From assembly GCF_050947335.1 (NCBI RefSeq), contig NW_027473585.1:124001-188000 (forward strand): a DNA stretch of 64,000 nt, read 5' to 3'. Shown in pieces: positions 38,601-53,353 of this stretch. The notes beneath the pieces were generated by a model. It worked only from the letters and a program-made list of their open reading frames with translations. It was not told where the DNA came from and did not search any database. Source of the stretch: Megachile rotundata. Its lineage: Eukaryota; Arthropoda; Insecta; Hymenoptera; Megachilidae. Position 1 is the first letter of the stretch; the number at the start of each line of letters is the position of its first letter. Both the position numbers and the translations under genes were made by a program.

Positions 38601-41365
38601 CGAAAATGAGCAAAATTCGTTCAAAACGAGCAAAATTCGTGCAAAACGAGCAAAATTGTTCATTGTGGTGTTGAATTGTGCTCAGATAGGATAACTTAAC
38701 ATAACTAGATAGTACAGAGTCGAATTACTGCGGATATGTGCGAATTAGAGGCTGAATCGTTCGAAAATGAGCAAAATTCGTTCAAAACGAGCAAAATTCG
38801 TGCAGAACGAGCAAAATTGTTCTTTGTGGTGTTGAATTGTGCTCAGATAGGATAACGTAACATAACTAGGTAGTACAGAGTCGAATTACAGCGGATATGT
38901 GCGAATTAGAGGCTGAATCGTGCGAAAATGAGCATAATTCGTTCAAAACGAGCAAAATTGTTCATTGTGGTGTTGAATTGTGCTCAGATAGGATAACTTA
39001 ACATAACTAGATAGTACAGAGTCGAATTACAGCGGATATGTGCGAATTAGAGGCTGAATCGTGCGAAAATGAGCATAATTCGTTCAAAACGAGCAAAATT
39101 GTTCGTTGTGGTGTTGAATTGTGCTCAGATAGGATAACTTAACATAACTAGATAGTACAGAGTCGAATTACAGCGGATATGTGCGAATTAGAGGCTGAAT
39201 CGTTCGAAAATGAGCAAAATTCGTTCAAAACGAGCAAAATTCGTGCAAAACGAGCAAAATTGTTCATTGTGGTGTTGAATTGTGCTCAGATAGGATAACT
39301 TAACATAACTAGATAGTACAGAGTCGAATTGTAGCGGATATGTGCGAATTAGAGGCTGAATCGTGCGAAAATGAGCCTAATTCGTGCAAAACGAGCAAAA
39401 TTGTTCATTGTGGTGTTGAATTGTGCTCAGATAGGATAACTTAACATAACTAGATAGCACAGAGTCGAATTACAGCGGATATGTGCGAATTAGAGGCTGA
39501 ATCGTGCGAAAATGAGCATAATTCGTGCAAAACGAGCAAAATTGTTCATTGTGGTGTCGAATTGTGCTCAGATAGGATAACTTAACATAACTAGATAGTA
39601 CAGAGTCGAATTACAGCGGATATGTGCGAATTAGAGGCTGAATCGTGCGAAAATGAGCATAATTCGTTCAAAACGATCAAAATTGTTCATTGTGGTGTTG
39701 AATTGTGCTCAGTTACGATAACTTAACATGACTAGATAGTACAGAGTCGAATTACAGCGGATATGTGCGAATTAGAGGCTGAATCGTGCGAAAATGAGCA
39801 TAATTCGTGCAAAACGAGCAAAATTGTTCGTTGTGGTGTTGAATTGTGCTCAGATAGGATAACTTAACATAACTAGATAGTACAGAGTCGAATTACAGCG
39901 GATATGTGCGAATTAGAGGCTGAATCGTGCGAAAATGAGCATAATTCGTTCAAAACGATCAAAATTGTTCATTGTGGTGTTGAATTGTGCTCAGTTACGA
40001 TAACTTAACATGACTAGATAGTACAGAGTCGAATTACAGCGGATATGTGCGAATTAGAGGCTGAATCGTGCGAAAATGAGCATAATTCGTTCAAAACGAT
40101 CAAAATTGTTCATTGTGGTGTTGAATTGTGCTCAGATAGGATAACTTAACATAACTAGATAGTACAGAGTCGAATTACAGCGGATATGTGCGAATTAGAG
40201 GCTGAATCGTGCGAAAATGAGCATAATTCGTTCAAAACGATCAAAATTGTTCATTGTGGTGTTGAATTGTGCTCAGTTACGATAACTTAACATGACTAGA
40301 TAGTACAGAGTCGAATTACAGCGGATATGTGCGAATTAGAGGCTGAATCGTGCGAAAATGAGCATAATTCGTGCAAAACGAGCAAAATTGTTCATTGTGG
40401 TGTCGAATTGTGCTCAGATAGGATAACTTAACATAACTAGATAGTACAGAGTCGAATTACAGCGGATATGTGCGACTTAGAGGCTGAATCGTGCGAAAAT
40501 GAGCATAATTCGTTCAAAACGAGCAAAATTGTTCATTGTGGTTTTGAATTGTGCTCAGATAGGATAACTTAACATAACTAGATAGTACAGAGTCGAATTA
40601 CAGCGGATATGTGCGAATTAGAGGCTGAATCGTTCGAAAATGAGCAAAATTCGTTCAAAACGAGCAAAATTCGTGCAAAACGAGCAAAATTGTTCATTGT
40701 GGTGTTGAATTGTGCTCAGATAGGATAACTTAACATAACTAGATAGTACAGAGTCGAATTACTGCGGATATGTGCGAATTAGAGGCTGAATCGTTCGAAA
40801 ATGAGCAAAATTCGTTCAAAACGAGCAAAATTCGTGCAGAACGAGCAAAATTGTTCTTTGTGGTGTTGAATTGTGCTCAGATAGGATAACGTAACATAAC
40901 TAGATAGTACAGAGTCGAATTACAGCGGATATGTGCGAATTAGAGGCTGAATCGTGCGAAAATGAGCATAATTCGTTCAAAACGAGCAAAATTGTTCATT
41001 GTGGTGTTGAATTGTGCTCAGATAGGATAACTTAACATAACTAGATAGTACAGAGTCGAATTACAGCGGATATGTGCGAATTAGAGGCTGAATTGTGCGA
41101 AAATGAGCATAATTCGTTCAAAACGAGCAAAATTGTTCGTTGTGGTGTTGAATTGTGCTCAGATAGGATAACTTAACATAACTAGATAGTACAGAGTCGA
41201 ATTACAGCGGATATGTGCGAATTAGAGGCTGAATCGTTCGAAAATGAGCAAAATTCGTTCAAAACGAGCAAAATTCGTGCAAAACGAGCAAAATTGTTCA
41301 TTGTGGTGTTGAATTGTGCTCAGATAGGATAACTTAACATAACTAGATAGTACAGAGTCGAATTG
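35681..41365. repeat. Higher-order repeat whose unit grows by one monomer per copy
   Basis: The rare variant GAATTGTAGCGG occurs at 35681, 37433, 39326 and 41360, giving intervals of 1752, 1893 and 2034 bp. These equal 9, 10 and 11 short plus 3 long monomers, so each successive unit is exactly one 141-bp monomer longer. An independent variant, ATAACGTAACATAAC, gives the matching intervals 1751, 1893 and 2034. The 1-bp difference in the first interval is explained by a single-base deletion near 35,612. Confidence 0.88.
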
Positions 41366-42090
41366 TAGCGGATATGTGCGAATTAGAGGCTGAATCGTGC
41401 GAAAATGAGCCTAATTCGTGCAAAACGAGCAAAATTGTTCATTGTGGTGTTGAATTGTGCTCAGATAGGATAACTTAACATAACTAGATAGTACAGAGTC
41501 GAATTACAGCGGATATGTGCGAATTAGAGGCTGAATCGTGCGAAAATGAGCATAATTCGTGCAAAACGAGCAAAATTGTTCATTGTGGTGTTGAATTGTG
41601 CTCAGTTACGATAACTTAACATGACTAGATAGTACAGAGTCGAATTACAGCGGATATGTGCGAATTAGAGGCTGAATCGTGCGAAAATGAGCATAATTCG
41701 TGCAAAACGAGCAAAATTGTTCGTTGTGGTGTTGAATTGTGCTCAGATAGGATAACTTAACATAACTAGATAGTACAGAGTCGAATTACAGCGGATATGT
41801 GCGAATTAGAGGCTGAATCGTGCGAAAATGAGCATAATTCGTTCAAAACGATCAAAATTGTTCATTGTGGTGTTGAATTGTGCTCAGTTACGATAACTTA
41901 ACATGACTAGATAGTACAGAGTCGAATTACAGCGGATATGTGCGAATTAGAGACTGAATCGTGCGAAAATGAGCATAATTCGTGCAAAACGAGCAAAATT
42001 GTTCATTGTGGTGTCGAATTGTGCTCAGATAGGATAACTTAACATAACTAGATAGTACAGAGTCGAATTACAGCGGATATGTGCGAATTA

Positions 42091-44512
42091 GGGGCTGAAT
42101 CGTGCGAAAATGAGCATAATTCGTGCAAAACGAGCAAAATTGTTCATTGTGGTGTGGAATTGTGCTCAGATAGGATAACTTAACATAACTAGATAGTACA
42201 GAGTCGAATTACAGCGGATATGTGCGAATTAGAGGCTGAATCGTGCGAAAATGAGCATAATTCGTGCAAAACGAGCAAAATTGTTCATTGTGGTGTTGAA
42301 TTGTTCTCAGATAGGATAACTTAACATAACTAGATAGTACAGAGACGAATTACAGCGGATATGTGCGAATTAGAGGCTGAATCGTGCGAAAATGAGCATA
42401 ATTCGTTCAAAACGATCAAAATTGTTCATTGTGGTGTTGAATTGTGCTCAGATAGGATAACTTAACACAACTAGATAGTACAGAGTCGAATTACAGCGGA
42501 TATGTGCGAATTAGAGGCTGAATCGTGCGAAAATGAGCATAATTCGTTCAAAACAATCAAAATTGTTCATTGTGGTGTTGAATTGTGCTAAGTTACGATA
42601 ACTTAACATGACTAGATAGTACAGAGTCGAATTACAGCGGATATGTGCGAATTAGAGGCTGAATCGTGCGAAAATGAGCATAATTCGTTCAAAACGAGCA
42701 AAATTGTTCATTGTGGTGTCGAATTGTGCTCAGATAGGATAACTTAACATAACTAGATAGTACAGAGTCGAATTACAGCGGATATGTGCGAATTGGAGTC
42801 TGAATCGTGCGAAAATGAGCATAATTCGTGCAAAACGAGCAAAATTGTTCATTGTGGTGTCGAATTGTGCTCAGATAGGATAACTTAACATAACTAGATA
42901 GTACAGAGTCGAATTACAGCGGATATGTGCGAATTAGAGGCTGAATCGTTCGAAAATGAGCAAAATTCGTTCAAAACGAGCAAAATTCGTGCAAAACGAG
43001 CAAAATAGTTCATTGTGGTGTTGAATTGTGCTCAGATAGGATAACTTAACATAACTAGATAGTACAGAGTCGAATTACAGCGGACATGTGCGAATTAGAG
43101 GCTGAATCGTGCGAAAATGAGCATAATCCGTGCAAAACGAGCAAAATTGTTCATTGTGGTGTTGAATTGTGCTCAGATAGGATAACTTAACATAACTAGA
43201 TAGTACAGAGTCGAATTACAGCGGATATGTGCGAATTAGAGTCTGAATCGTGCGAAAATGAGCATAATTCGTGCAAAACGAGCAAAATTGTTCGTTGTGC
43301 TGTTGAATTGTGCTCAGATAGGATAAGTTAACATAATTAGATAGTACAGAGTCGAATTACAGCGGATATGTGCGAATTAGAGGCTGAATCTTGCGAAAAT
43401 GAGCAAAATTCGTTCAAAACGGGCAAAATTGTTCATTGTGGTGTTGAATTGTGCTCAGATAGGATAACTTAACATAACTAGATAGTACAGAGTCGAATTA
43501 CTGCGGATATGTGCGAATTAGAGGCTGAATCGTGCGAAAATGGGCATAATCCGTGCAAAACGAGCAAAATTGTTCATTGTGGTGTTGAATTGTGCTCAGT
43601 TACTATAACTTAACATGACTAGATAGTACAGAGTCGAATTACAGCGGATATGTGCGAATTAGAGGCTGAATCGTACGAAAATGAGAATAATTCGTGCAAA
43701 ACGAGCAAAATTGTTCATTGTAGTGTTGAATTGTGCTCAGATAGGGTGACTTAACATAACTAGATAGTACAGAGTCGAATTACAGCGGATATGTGCGAAT
43801 TAGAGGCTGAATCGTGCGAAAATGAGCATAATTCGTGCAAAACGAGCAAAATTGTTCATTGTGGTGTTGAATTGTGCTCAGATAGGATAACTTAACATAA
43901 CTAGATAGTACAGAGTCGAATTACAGCGGATATGTGCGAATTAGAGGCTGAATCGTGCGAAAATGAGCATAATTCGTGCAAAACGAGCAAAATTGTTCAT
44001 TGTGGTGTTGAATTGTGCTCAGTTACGATAACTTAACATGACTAGATAGTACAGAGTCGAATTACAGCGGATATGTGCGAATTAGAGGCTGAATCGTGCG
44101 AAAATGAGCATAATTCGTGCAAAACGAGCAAAATTGTTCGTTGTGGTGTTGAATTGTGCTCAGATAGGATAACTTAACATAACTAGATAGTACAGAGTCG
44201 AATTACAGCGGATATGTGCGAATTAGAGGCTGAATCGTGCGAAAATGAGCATAATTCGTTCAAAACGATCAAAATTGTTCATTGTGGTGTTGAATTGTGC
44301 TCAGTTACGATAACTTAACATGACTAGATAGTACAGAGTCGAATTACAGCGGATATGTGCGAATTAGAGGCTGAATCGTGCGAAAATGAGCATAATTCCT
44401 GCAAAACGAGCAAAATTGTTCATTGTGGTGTCGAATTGTGCTCAGATAGGATAACTTAACATAACTAGATAGTACAGAGTCGAATTACAGCGGATATGTG
44501 CGAATTAGGGGC
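42091..44512. repeat. Higher-order repeat, 2417-bp seventeen-monomer interval
   Basis: TTAGGGGCTGAATCG at 42091 and 44508, in matching neighbourhoods (GTGTGGAATTG, then TTGTTCTCAG, then GAGACGAATT). 2417 equals sixteen 141-bp plus one 161-bp monomer. A third occurrence near 56,147 has the same order of neighbours. Confidence 0.8.
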
Positions 44513-47500
44513 TGAATCGTGCGAAAATGAGCATAATTCGTGCAAAACGAGCAAAATTGTTCATTGTGGTGTGGAATTGTGCTCAGATAGGATAACTTAA
44601 CATAACTAGATAGTACAGAGTCGAATTACAGCGGATATGTGCGAATTAGAGGCTGAATCGTGCGAAAATGAGCATAATTCGTGCAAAACGAGCAAAATTG
44701 TTCATTGTGGTGTTGAATTGTTCTCAGATAGGATAACTTAACATAACTAGATAGTACAGAGACGAATTGCAGCGGATATGTGCGAATTAGAGTCTGAATC
44801 GTGCGAAAATGAGCATAATTCGTTCAAAACGATCAAAATTGTTCATTGTGGTGTTGAATTGTGCTCAGATAGGATAACTTAACATAACTAGATAGTACAG
44901 AGTCGAATTACAGCGGATATGTGCGAATTAGAGGCTGAATCGTGCGAAAATGAGCATAATTCGTTCAAAACAATCAAAATTGTTCATTGTGGTGTTGAAT
45001 TGTGCTAAGTTACGATAACTTAACATGACTAGATAGTACAGAGTCGAATTACAGCGGATATGTGCGAATTAGAGGCTGAATCGTGCGAAAATGAGCATAA
45101 TTCGTTCAAAACGAGCAAAATTGTTCATTGTGGTGTCGAATTGTGCTCAGATAGGATAACTTAACATAACTAGATAGTACAGAGTCGAATTACAGCGGAT
45201 ATGTGCGAATTGGAGTCTGAATCGTGCGAAAATGAGCATAATTCGTGCAAAACGAGCAAAATTGTTCATTGTGGTGTCGAATTGTGCTCAGATAGGATAA
45301 CTTAACATAACTAGATAGTACAGAGTCGAATTACAGCGGATATGTGCGAATTAGAGGCTGAATCGTTCGAAAATGAGCAAAATTCGTTCAAAACGAGCAA
45401 AATTCGTGCAAAACGAGCAAAATAGTTCATTGTGGTGTTGAATTGTGCTCAGATAGGATAACCTAACATAACTAGATAGTACAGAGTCGAATTACAGCGG
45501 ACATGTGCGAATTAGAGGCTGAATCGTGCGAAAATGAGCATAATCCGTGCAAAACGAGCAAAATTGTTCATTGTGGTGTTGAATTGTGCTCAGATAGGAT
45601 AACTTAACATAACTAGATAGTACAGAGTCGAATTACAGCGGATATGTGCGAATTAGAGTCTGAATCGTGCGAAAATGAGCATAATTCGTGCAAAACGAGC
45701 AAAATTGTTCGTTGTGCTGTTGAATTGTGCTCAGATAGGATAACTTAACATAACTAGATAGTACAGAGTCGAATTACAGCGGATATGTGCGAATTAGAGG
45801 CTGAATCTTGCGAAAATGAGCAAAATTCGTTCAAAACGGGCAAAATTGTTCATTGTGGTGTTGAATTGTGCTCAGATAGGATAACTTAACATAACTAGAT
45901 AATACAGAGTCGAATTACTGCGGATATGTGCGAATTAGAGGCTGAATCGTGCGAAAATGGGCATAATTCGTTCAAAACGATCAAAATTGTTCATTGTGGT
46001 GTTGAATTGTGCTCAGTTACTATAACTTAACATAACTAGATAGTACAGAGTCGAATTACAGCGGATATGTGCGAATTAGAGGCTGATTCGTGCGAAAATG
46101 AGAATAATTCGTGCAAAACGAGCAAAATTGTTCATTGTAGTGTTGAATTGTGCTCAGATAGGGTGACTTAACATAACTAGATAGTACAGAGTCGAATTAC
46201 AGCGGATATGTGCGAATTAGAGGCTGAATCGTGCGAAAATGAGCATAATTCGTGCAAAACGAGCAAAATTGTTCATTGTGGTGTTGAATTGTGCTCAGAT
46301 AGGATAACTTAACATAACTAGATAGTACAGAGTAGAATTACAGCGGATATGTGCGAATTAGAGGCTGAATCGTGCGAAAATGAGCATAATTCGTTCAAAA
46401 CGATCAAAATTGTTCATTGTGGTGTTGAATTGTGCTAAGTTACGATAACTTAACATGACTAGATAGTACAGAGTCGAATTACAGCGGATATGTGCGAATT
46501 AGAGGCTGAATCGTGCGAAAATGAGCATAATTCGTTCAAAACGAGCAATATTGTTCATTGTGGTGTCGAATTGTGCTCAGATAGGATAACTTAACATAAC
46601 TAGATAGTACAGAGACGAATTACAGCGGATATGTGCGAATTAGAGGCTGAATCGTGCGAAAATGAGCATAATTCGTTCAAAACGATCAAAATTGTTCATT
46701 GTGGTGTCGAATTGTGCTCAGATAGGATAACTTAACATAACTAGATAGTACAGAGACGAATTACAGCGGATATGTGCGAATTAGAGGCTGAATCGTGCGA
46801 AAATGAGCATAATTCGTTCAAAACGATCAAAATTGTTCATTGTGGTGTTGAATTGTGCTCAGATAGGATAACTTAACATAACTAGATAGTACAGAGTCGA
46901 ATTACAGCGGATATGTGCGAATTAGAGGCTGAATCGTGCGAAAATGAGCATAATTCGTTCAAAACGATCAAAATTGTTCATTGTGGTGTTGAATTGTGCT
47001 AAGTTACGATAACTTAACATGACTAGATAGTACAGAGTCGAATTACAGCGGATATGTGCGAATTAGAGTCTGAATCGTGCGAAAATGAGCATAATTCGCT
47101 CAAAACGAGCAAAATTGTTCATTGTGGTGTCGAATTGTGCTCAGATAGGATAACTTAACATAACTAGATAGTACAGAGTCGAATTACAGCGGATATGTGC
47201 GAATAGGAGTCTGAATCGTGCGAAAATGGGCATAATTCGTGCAAAACGAGCAAAATTGTTCATTGTGGTGTCGAATTGTGCTCAGATAGGATAACTTAAC
47301 ATAACTAGATAGTACAGAGTCGAATTACAGCGGATATGTGCGAATTAGAGGCTGAATCGTGCGAAAATGAGCATAATTCGTGCAAAACGAGCAAAATTGT
47401 TCATTGTGGTGTTGAATTGTGCTCAGATAGGATAACTTAACATAACTAGATAGTACAGAGACGAATTACAGCGGATATGTGCGAATTAGAGTCTGAATCG

Positions 47501-47650
47501 TGCGAAAATGAGCATAATTCGTTCAAAACGATCAAAATTGTTCATTGTGGTGTTGAATTGTGCTCAGCTACGATAACTTAACATGACTAGATAGTACAGA
47601 GTCGAATTACAGCGGATATGTGCGAATTAGAGGCTGAATCGTGCGAAAAT

Positions 47651-50600
47651 GACCGTAACTCGTTCAAAACGAGCAAAATTGTTCATTGTGGTGTTGAATT
47701 GTGCTCAGATAGGATAACTTAACATAACTAGATAGTACAGAGTCGAATTACAGCGGATATGTGCGAATTAGAGGCTGAATCGTGCGAAAATGAGCATAAT
47801 TCGTTCAAAACGAGCAAAATTGTTCGTTGTGGTGTTGAATTGTGTTCAGATAGGATAACTTAACATAACTAGATAGTACAGAGTCGAATTACAGCGGATA
47901 TCTGCGAATTAGAGGCTGAATCGTTCGAAAATGAGCAAAATTCGTTCAAAACGAGCAAAATTCGTGCAAAACGAGCAAAATTGTTCATTGTGGTGTTGAA
48001 TTGTGCTCAGATAGGATAACTTAACATAACTAGATAGTACAGAGTCGAATTACTGCGGATATGTGCGAATGAGAGGCTGAATCGTTCGAAAATGAGCAAA
48101 ATTCGTTCAAAACGAGCAAAATTCGTGCAGAACGAGCAAAATTGTTCGTTGTGGTGTTGAATTGTGCTCAGATAGGATAACTTAACATAACTAGATAGTA
48201 CAGAGTCGAATTACAGCGGATATGTGCGAATTAGAGGCTGAATCGTGCGAAAATGAGCATAATTCGTTCAAAACGATCAAAATTGTTCATTGTGGTGTTG
48301 AATTGTGCTCAGTTACGATAACTTAACATGACTAGATAGTACAGAGTCGAATTACAGCGGATATGTGCGAATTAGAGGCTGAATCGTGCGAAAATGAGCA
48401 TAATTCGTGCAAAACGAGCAAAATTGTTCATTGTGGTGTCGAATTGTGCTCAGATAGGATAACTTAACATAACTAGATAGTACAGAGTCGAATTACAGCG
48501 GATATGTGCGAATTAGAGGCTGAATCGTGCAAAAATGAGCATAATTCGTGCAAAACGAGCAAAATTGTTCATTGTGGTGTGGAATTGTGCTCAGATAGGA
48601 TAACTTGACATAACTCGATAGTACAGAGTCGAATTACAGCGGATATGTGCGAATTAGAGGCTGAATCGTGCGAAAATGAGCATAATTCGTGCAAAACGAG
48701 CAAAATTGTTCATTGTGGTGTTGAATTGTGCTCAGATAGGATAACTTAACATAACTAGATAGTACAGAGACGAATTACAGCGGATATGTGCGAATTAGAG
48801 GCTGAATCGTGCGAAAATGAGCATAATTCGTTCAAAACGATCAAAATTGTTCATTGTGGTGTTGAATTGTGCTCAGTTACGATAACTTAACATGACTAGA
48901 TAGTACAGAGTCGAATTACAGCGGATATGTGCGAATTAGAGGCTGAATCGTGCGAAAATGAGCATAACTCGTTCAAAACGAGCAAAATTGTTCATTGTGG
49001 TGTTGAATTGTGCTCAGATAGGATAACTTAACATAACTAGATAGTACAGAGTCGAATTACAGCGGATATGTGCGAATTAGAGGCTGAATCGTGCGAAAAT
49101 GAGCATAATTCGTTCAAAACGAGCAAAATTCGTGCAAAACGAGCAAAATTGTTCATTGTGGTGTTGAATTGTGCTCAGATAGGATAACTTAACATAACTA
49201 GATAGTGCAGAGTCGAATTACTGCGGATATGTGCGAATTAGAGGCTGAATCGTTCGAAAATGAGCAAAATTCGTTCAAAACGAGCAAAATTCGTGCAGAA
49301 CGAGCAAAATTGTTCTTTGTGGTGTTGAATTGTGCTCAGATAGGATAACGTAACATAACTAGATCGTACAGAGTCGAATTACAGCGGATATGTGCGAATT
49401 AGAGGCTGAATCGTGCGAAAATGAGCATAATTCGTTCAAAACGAGCAATATTGTTCATTGTGGTGTCGAATTGTGCTCAGATAGGATAACTTAACATAAC
49501 TAGATAGTACAGAGACGAATTACAGCGGATATGTGCGAATTAGAGGCTGAATCGTGCGAAAATGAGCATAATTCGTTCAAAACGATCAAAATTGTTCATT
49601 GTGGTGTTGAATTGTGCTCAGATAGGATAACTTAACATAACTAGATAGTACAGAGTCGAATTACAGCGGATATGTGCGAATTAGAGGCTGGATCGTGCGA
49701 AAATGAGCATAATTCGTTCAAAACGATCAAAATTGTTCATTGTGGTGTTGAATTGTGCTAAGTTACGATAACTTAACATGACTAGATAGTACAGAGTCGA
49801 ATTACAGCGGATATGTGCGAATTAGAGTCTGAATCGTGCGAAAATGAGCATAATTCGCTCAAAACGAGCAAAATTGTTCATTGTGGTGTCGAATTGTGCT
49901 CAGATAGGATAACTTAACATAACTAGATAGTACAGAGTCGAATTACAGCGGATATGTGCGAATTGGAGACTGAATCGTGCGAAAATGGGCATAATTCGTG
50001 CAAAACGAGCAAAATTGTTCATTGTGGTGTCGAATTGTGCTCAGATAGGATAACTTAACATAACTAGATAGTACAGAGACGAATTACAGCGGATATGTGC
50101 GAATTAGAGGCTGAATCGTGCGAAAATGAGCATAATTCGTTCAAAACGATCAAAATTGTTCATTGTGGTGTTGAATTGTGCTCAGCTACGATAACTTAAC
50201 ATGACTAGATAGTACAGAGTCGAATTACAGCGGATATGTGCGAATTAGAGGCTGAATCGTGCGAAAATGACCGTAACTCGTTCAAAACGAGCAAAATTGT
50301 TCATTGTGGTGTTGAATTGTGCTCAGATAGGATAACTTAACATAACTAGATAGTACAGAGTCGAATTACAGCGGATATGTGCGAATTAGAGTCTGAATCG
50401 TGCGAAAATGAGCATAATTCGCTCAAAACGAGCAAAATTGTTCATTGTGGTGTCGAATTGTGCTCAGATAGGATAACTTAACATAACTAGATAGTACAGA
50501 GTCGAATTACAGCGGATATGTGCGAATTGGAGTCTGAATCGTGCGAAAATGGGCATAATTCGTGCAAAACGAGCAAAATTGTTCATTGTGGTGTCGAATT

Positions 50601-52857
50601 GTGCTCAGATAGGATAACTTAACATAACTAGATAGTACAGAGACGAATTACAGCGGATATGTGCGAATTGGAGTCTGAATCGTGCGAAAATGAGCATAAT
50701 TCGTTCAAAACGATCAAAATTGTTCATTGTGGTGTTGAATTGTGCTCAGCTACGATAACTTAACATGACTAGATAGTACAGAGTCGAATTACAGCGGATA
50801 TGTGCGAATTAGAGGCTGAATCGTGCGAAAATGACCGTAACTCGTTCAAAACGAGCAAAATTGTTCATTGTGGTGTTGAATTGTGCTCAGATAGGATAAC
50901 TTAACATAACTAGATAGTACAGAGTCGAATTACAGCGGATATGTGCGAATTAGAGGCTGAATCGTTCAAAACGAGCAAAATTCGTGCAAAACGAGCAAAA
51001 TTGTTCGTTGTGGTGTTGAATTGTGCTCAGATAGGATAACTTATCATAACTAGATAGTACAGAGTCGAATTACTGCGGATATGTGCGAATTAGAGGCTGA
51101 ATCGTTCGAAAATGAGCAAAATTCGTTCAAAACGAGCAAAATTCGTGCAGAACGAGCAAAATTGTTCGTTGTGGTGTTGAATTGTGCTCAGATAGGATAA
51201 CTTAACATAACTAGATAGTACAGAGTCGAATTACAGCGGATATGTGCGAATTGGAGTCTGAATCGTGCGAAAATGGGCATAATTCGTGCAAAACGAGCAA
51301 AATTGTTCATTGTGGTGTCGAATTGTGCTCAGATAGGATAACTTAACATAACTAGATAGTACAGAGACGAATTACAGCGGATATGTGCGAATTAGAGGCT
51401 GAATCGTGCGAAAATGAGCATAATTCGTTCAAAACGATCAAAATTGTTCATTGTGGTGTTGAATTGTGCTCAGCTACGATAACTTAACATGACTAGATAG
51501 TACAGAGTCGAATTACAGCGGATATGTGCGAATTAGAGGCTGAATCGTGCGAAAATGACCGTAACTCGTTCAAAACGAGCAAAATTGTTCATTGTGGTGT
51601 TGAATTGTGCTCAGATAGGATAACTTAACATAACTAGATAGTACAGAGTCGAATTACAGCGGATATGTGCGAATTAGAGTCTGAATCGTGCGAAAATGAG
51701 CATAATTCGCTCAAAACGAGCAAAATTGTTCATTGTGGTGTCGAATTGTGCTCAGATAGGATAACTTAACATAACTAGATAGTACAGAGTCGAATTACAG
51801 CGGATATGTGCGAATTGGAGTCTGAATCGTGGGAAAATGGGCATAATTCGTGCAAAACGAGCAAAATTGTTCATTGTGGTGTCGAATTGTGCTCAGATAG
51901 GATAACTTAACATAACTAGATAGTACAGAGTCGAATTACAGCGGATATGTGCGAATTGGAGTCTGAATCGTGCGAAAATGAGCATAATTCGTTCAAAACG
52001 AGCAAAATTCGTGCAGAACGAGCAAAATTGTTCGTTGTGGTGTTGAATTGTGCTCAGATAGGATAACTTAACATAACTAGATAGTACAGAGTCGAATTAC
52101 AGCGGATATGTGCGAATTGGAGTCTGAATCGTGCGAAAATGGGCATAATTCGTGCAAAACGAGCAAAATTGTTCATTGTGGTGTCGAATTGTGCTCAGAT
52201 AGGATAACTTAACATAACTAGATAGTACAGAGACGAATTACAGCGGATATGTGCGAATTAGAGGCTGAATCGTGCGAAAATGAGCATAATTCGTTCAAAA
52301 CGATCAAAATTGTTCATTGTGGTGTTGAATTGTGCTCAGCTACGATAACTTAACATGACTAGATAGTACAGAGTCGAATTACAGCGGATATGTGCGAATT
52401 AGAGGCTGAATCGTGCGAAAATGACCGTAACTCGTTCAAAACGAGCAAAATTGTTCATTGTGGTGTTGAATTGTGCTCAGATAGGATAACTTAACATAAC
52501 TAGATAGTACAGAGTCGAATTACAGCGGATATGTGCGAATTAGAGTCTGAATCGTGCGAAAATGAGCATAATTCGCTCAAAACGAGCAAAATTGTTCATT
52601 GTGGTGTCGAATTGTGCTCAGATAGGATAACTTAACATAACTAGATAGTACAGAGTCGAATTACAGCGGATATGTGCGAATTGGAGTCTGAATCGTGCGA
52701 AAATGGGCATAATTCGTTCAAAACGATCAAAATTGTTCATTGTGGTGTTGAATTGTGCTCAGCTACGATAACTTAACATGACTAGATAGTACAGAGTCGA
52801 ATTACAGCGGATATGTGCGAATTAGAGGCTGAATCGTGCGAAAATGACCGTAACTCG
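47651..52857. repeat. Mosaic of 3- to 6-monomer duplications carrying a GACCGTAACTCG variant
   Basis: The variant starts at 47651, 50269, 50833, 51557, 52423 and 52846. The last four intervals are 564, 724, 866 and 423 bp, matching 4, 5, 6 and 3 monomers (the 724 interval includes a 140-bp deletion monomer). Neighbouring monomers shuffle between copies, so unequal exchange has cut and rejoined at different monomer boundaries. Confidence 0.82.
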
Positions 52858-53353
52858 TTCAAAACGAGCAAAATTGTTCATTGTGGTGTTGAATTGTGCT
52901 CAGATAGGATAACTTAACATAACTAGATAGTACAGAGTCGAATTACAGCGGATATGTGCGAATTAGAGGCTGAATCGTTCAAAACGAGCAAAATTCGTGC
53001 AAAACGAGCAAAATTGTTCGTTGTGGTGTTGAATTGTGCTCAGATAGGATAACTTATCATAACTAGATAGTACAGAGTCGAATTACTGCGGATATGTGCG
53101 AATTAGAGGCTGAATCGTTCGAAAATGAGCAAAATTCGTTCAAAACGAGCAAAATTCGTGCAGAACGAGCAAAATTGTTCGTTGTGGTGTTGAATTGTGC
53201 TCAGATAGGATAACTTAACATAACTAGATAGTACAGAGTCGAATTACAGCGGATATGTGCGAATTAGAGGCTGAATCGTGCGAAAATGAGCATAATTCGT
53301 TCAAAACGATCAAAATTGTTCATTGTGGTGTTGAATTGTGCTCAGTTACGATA

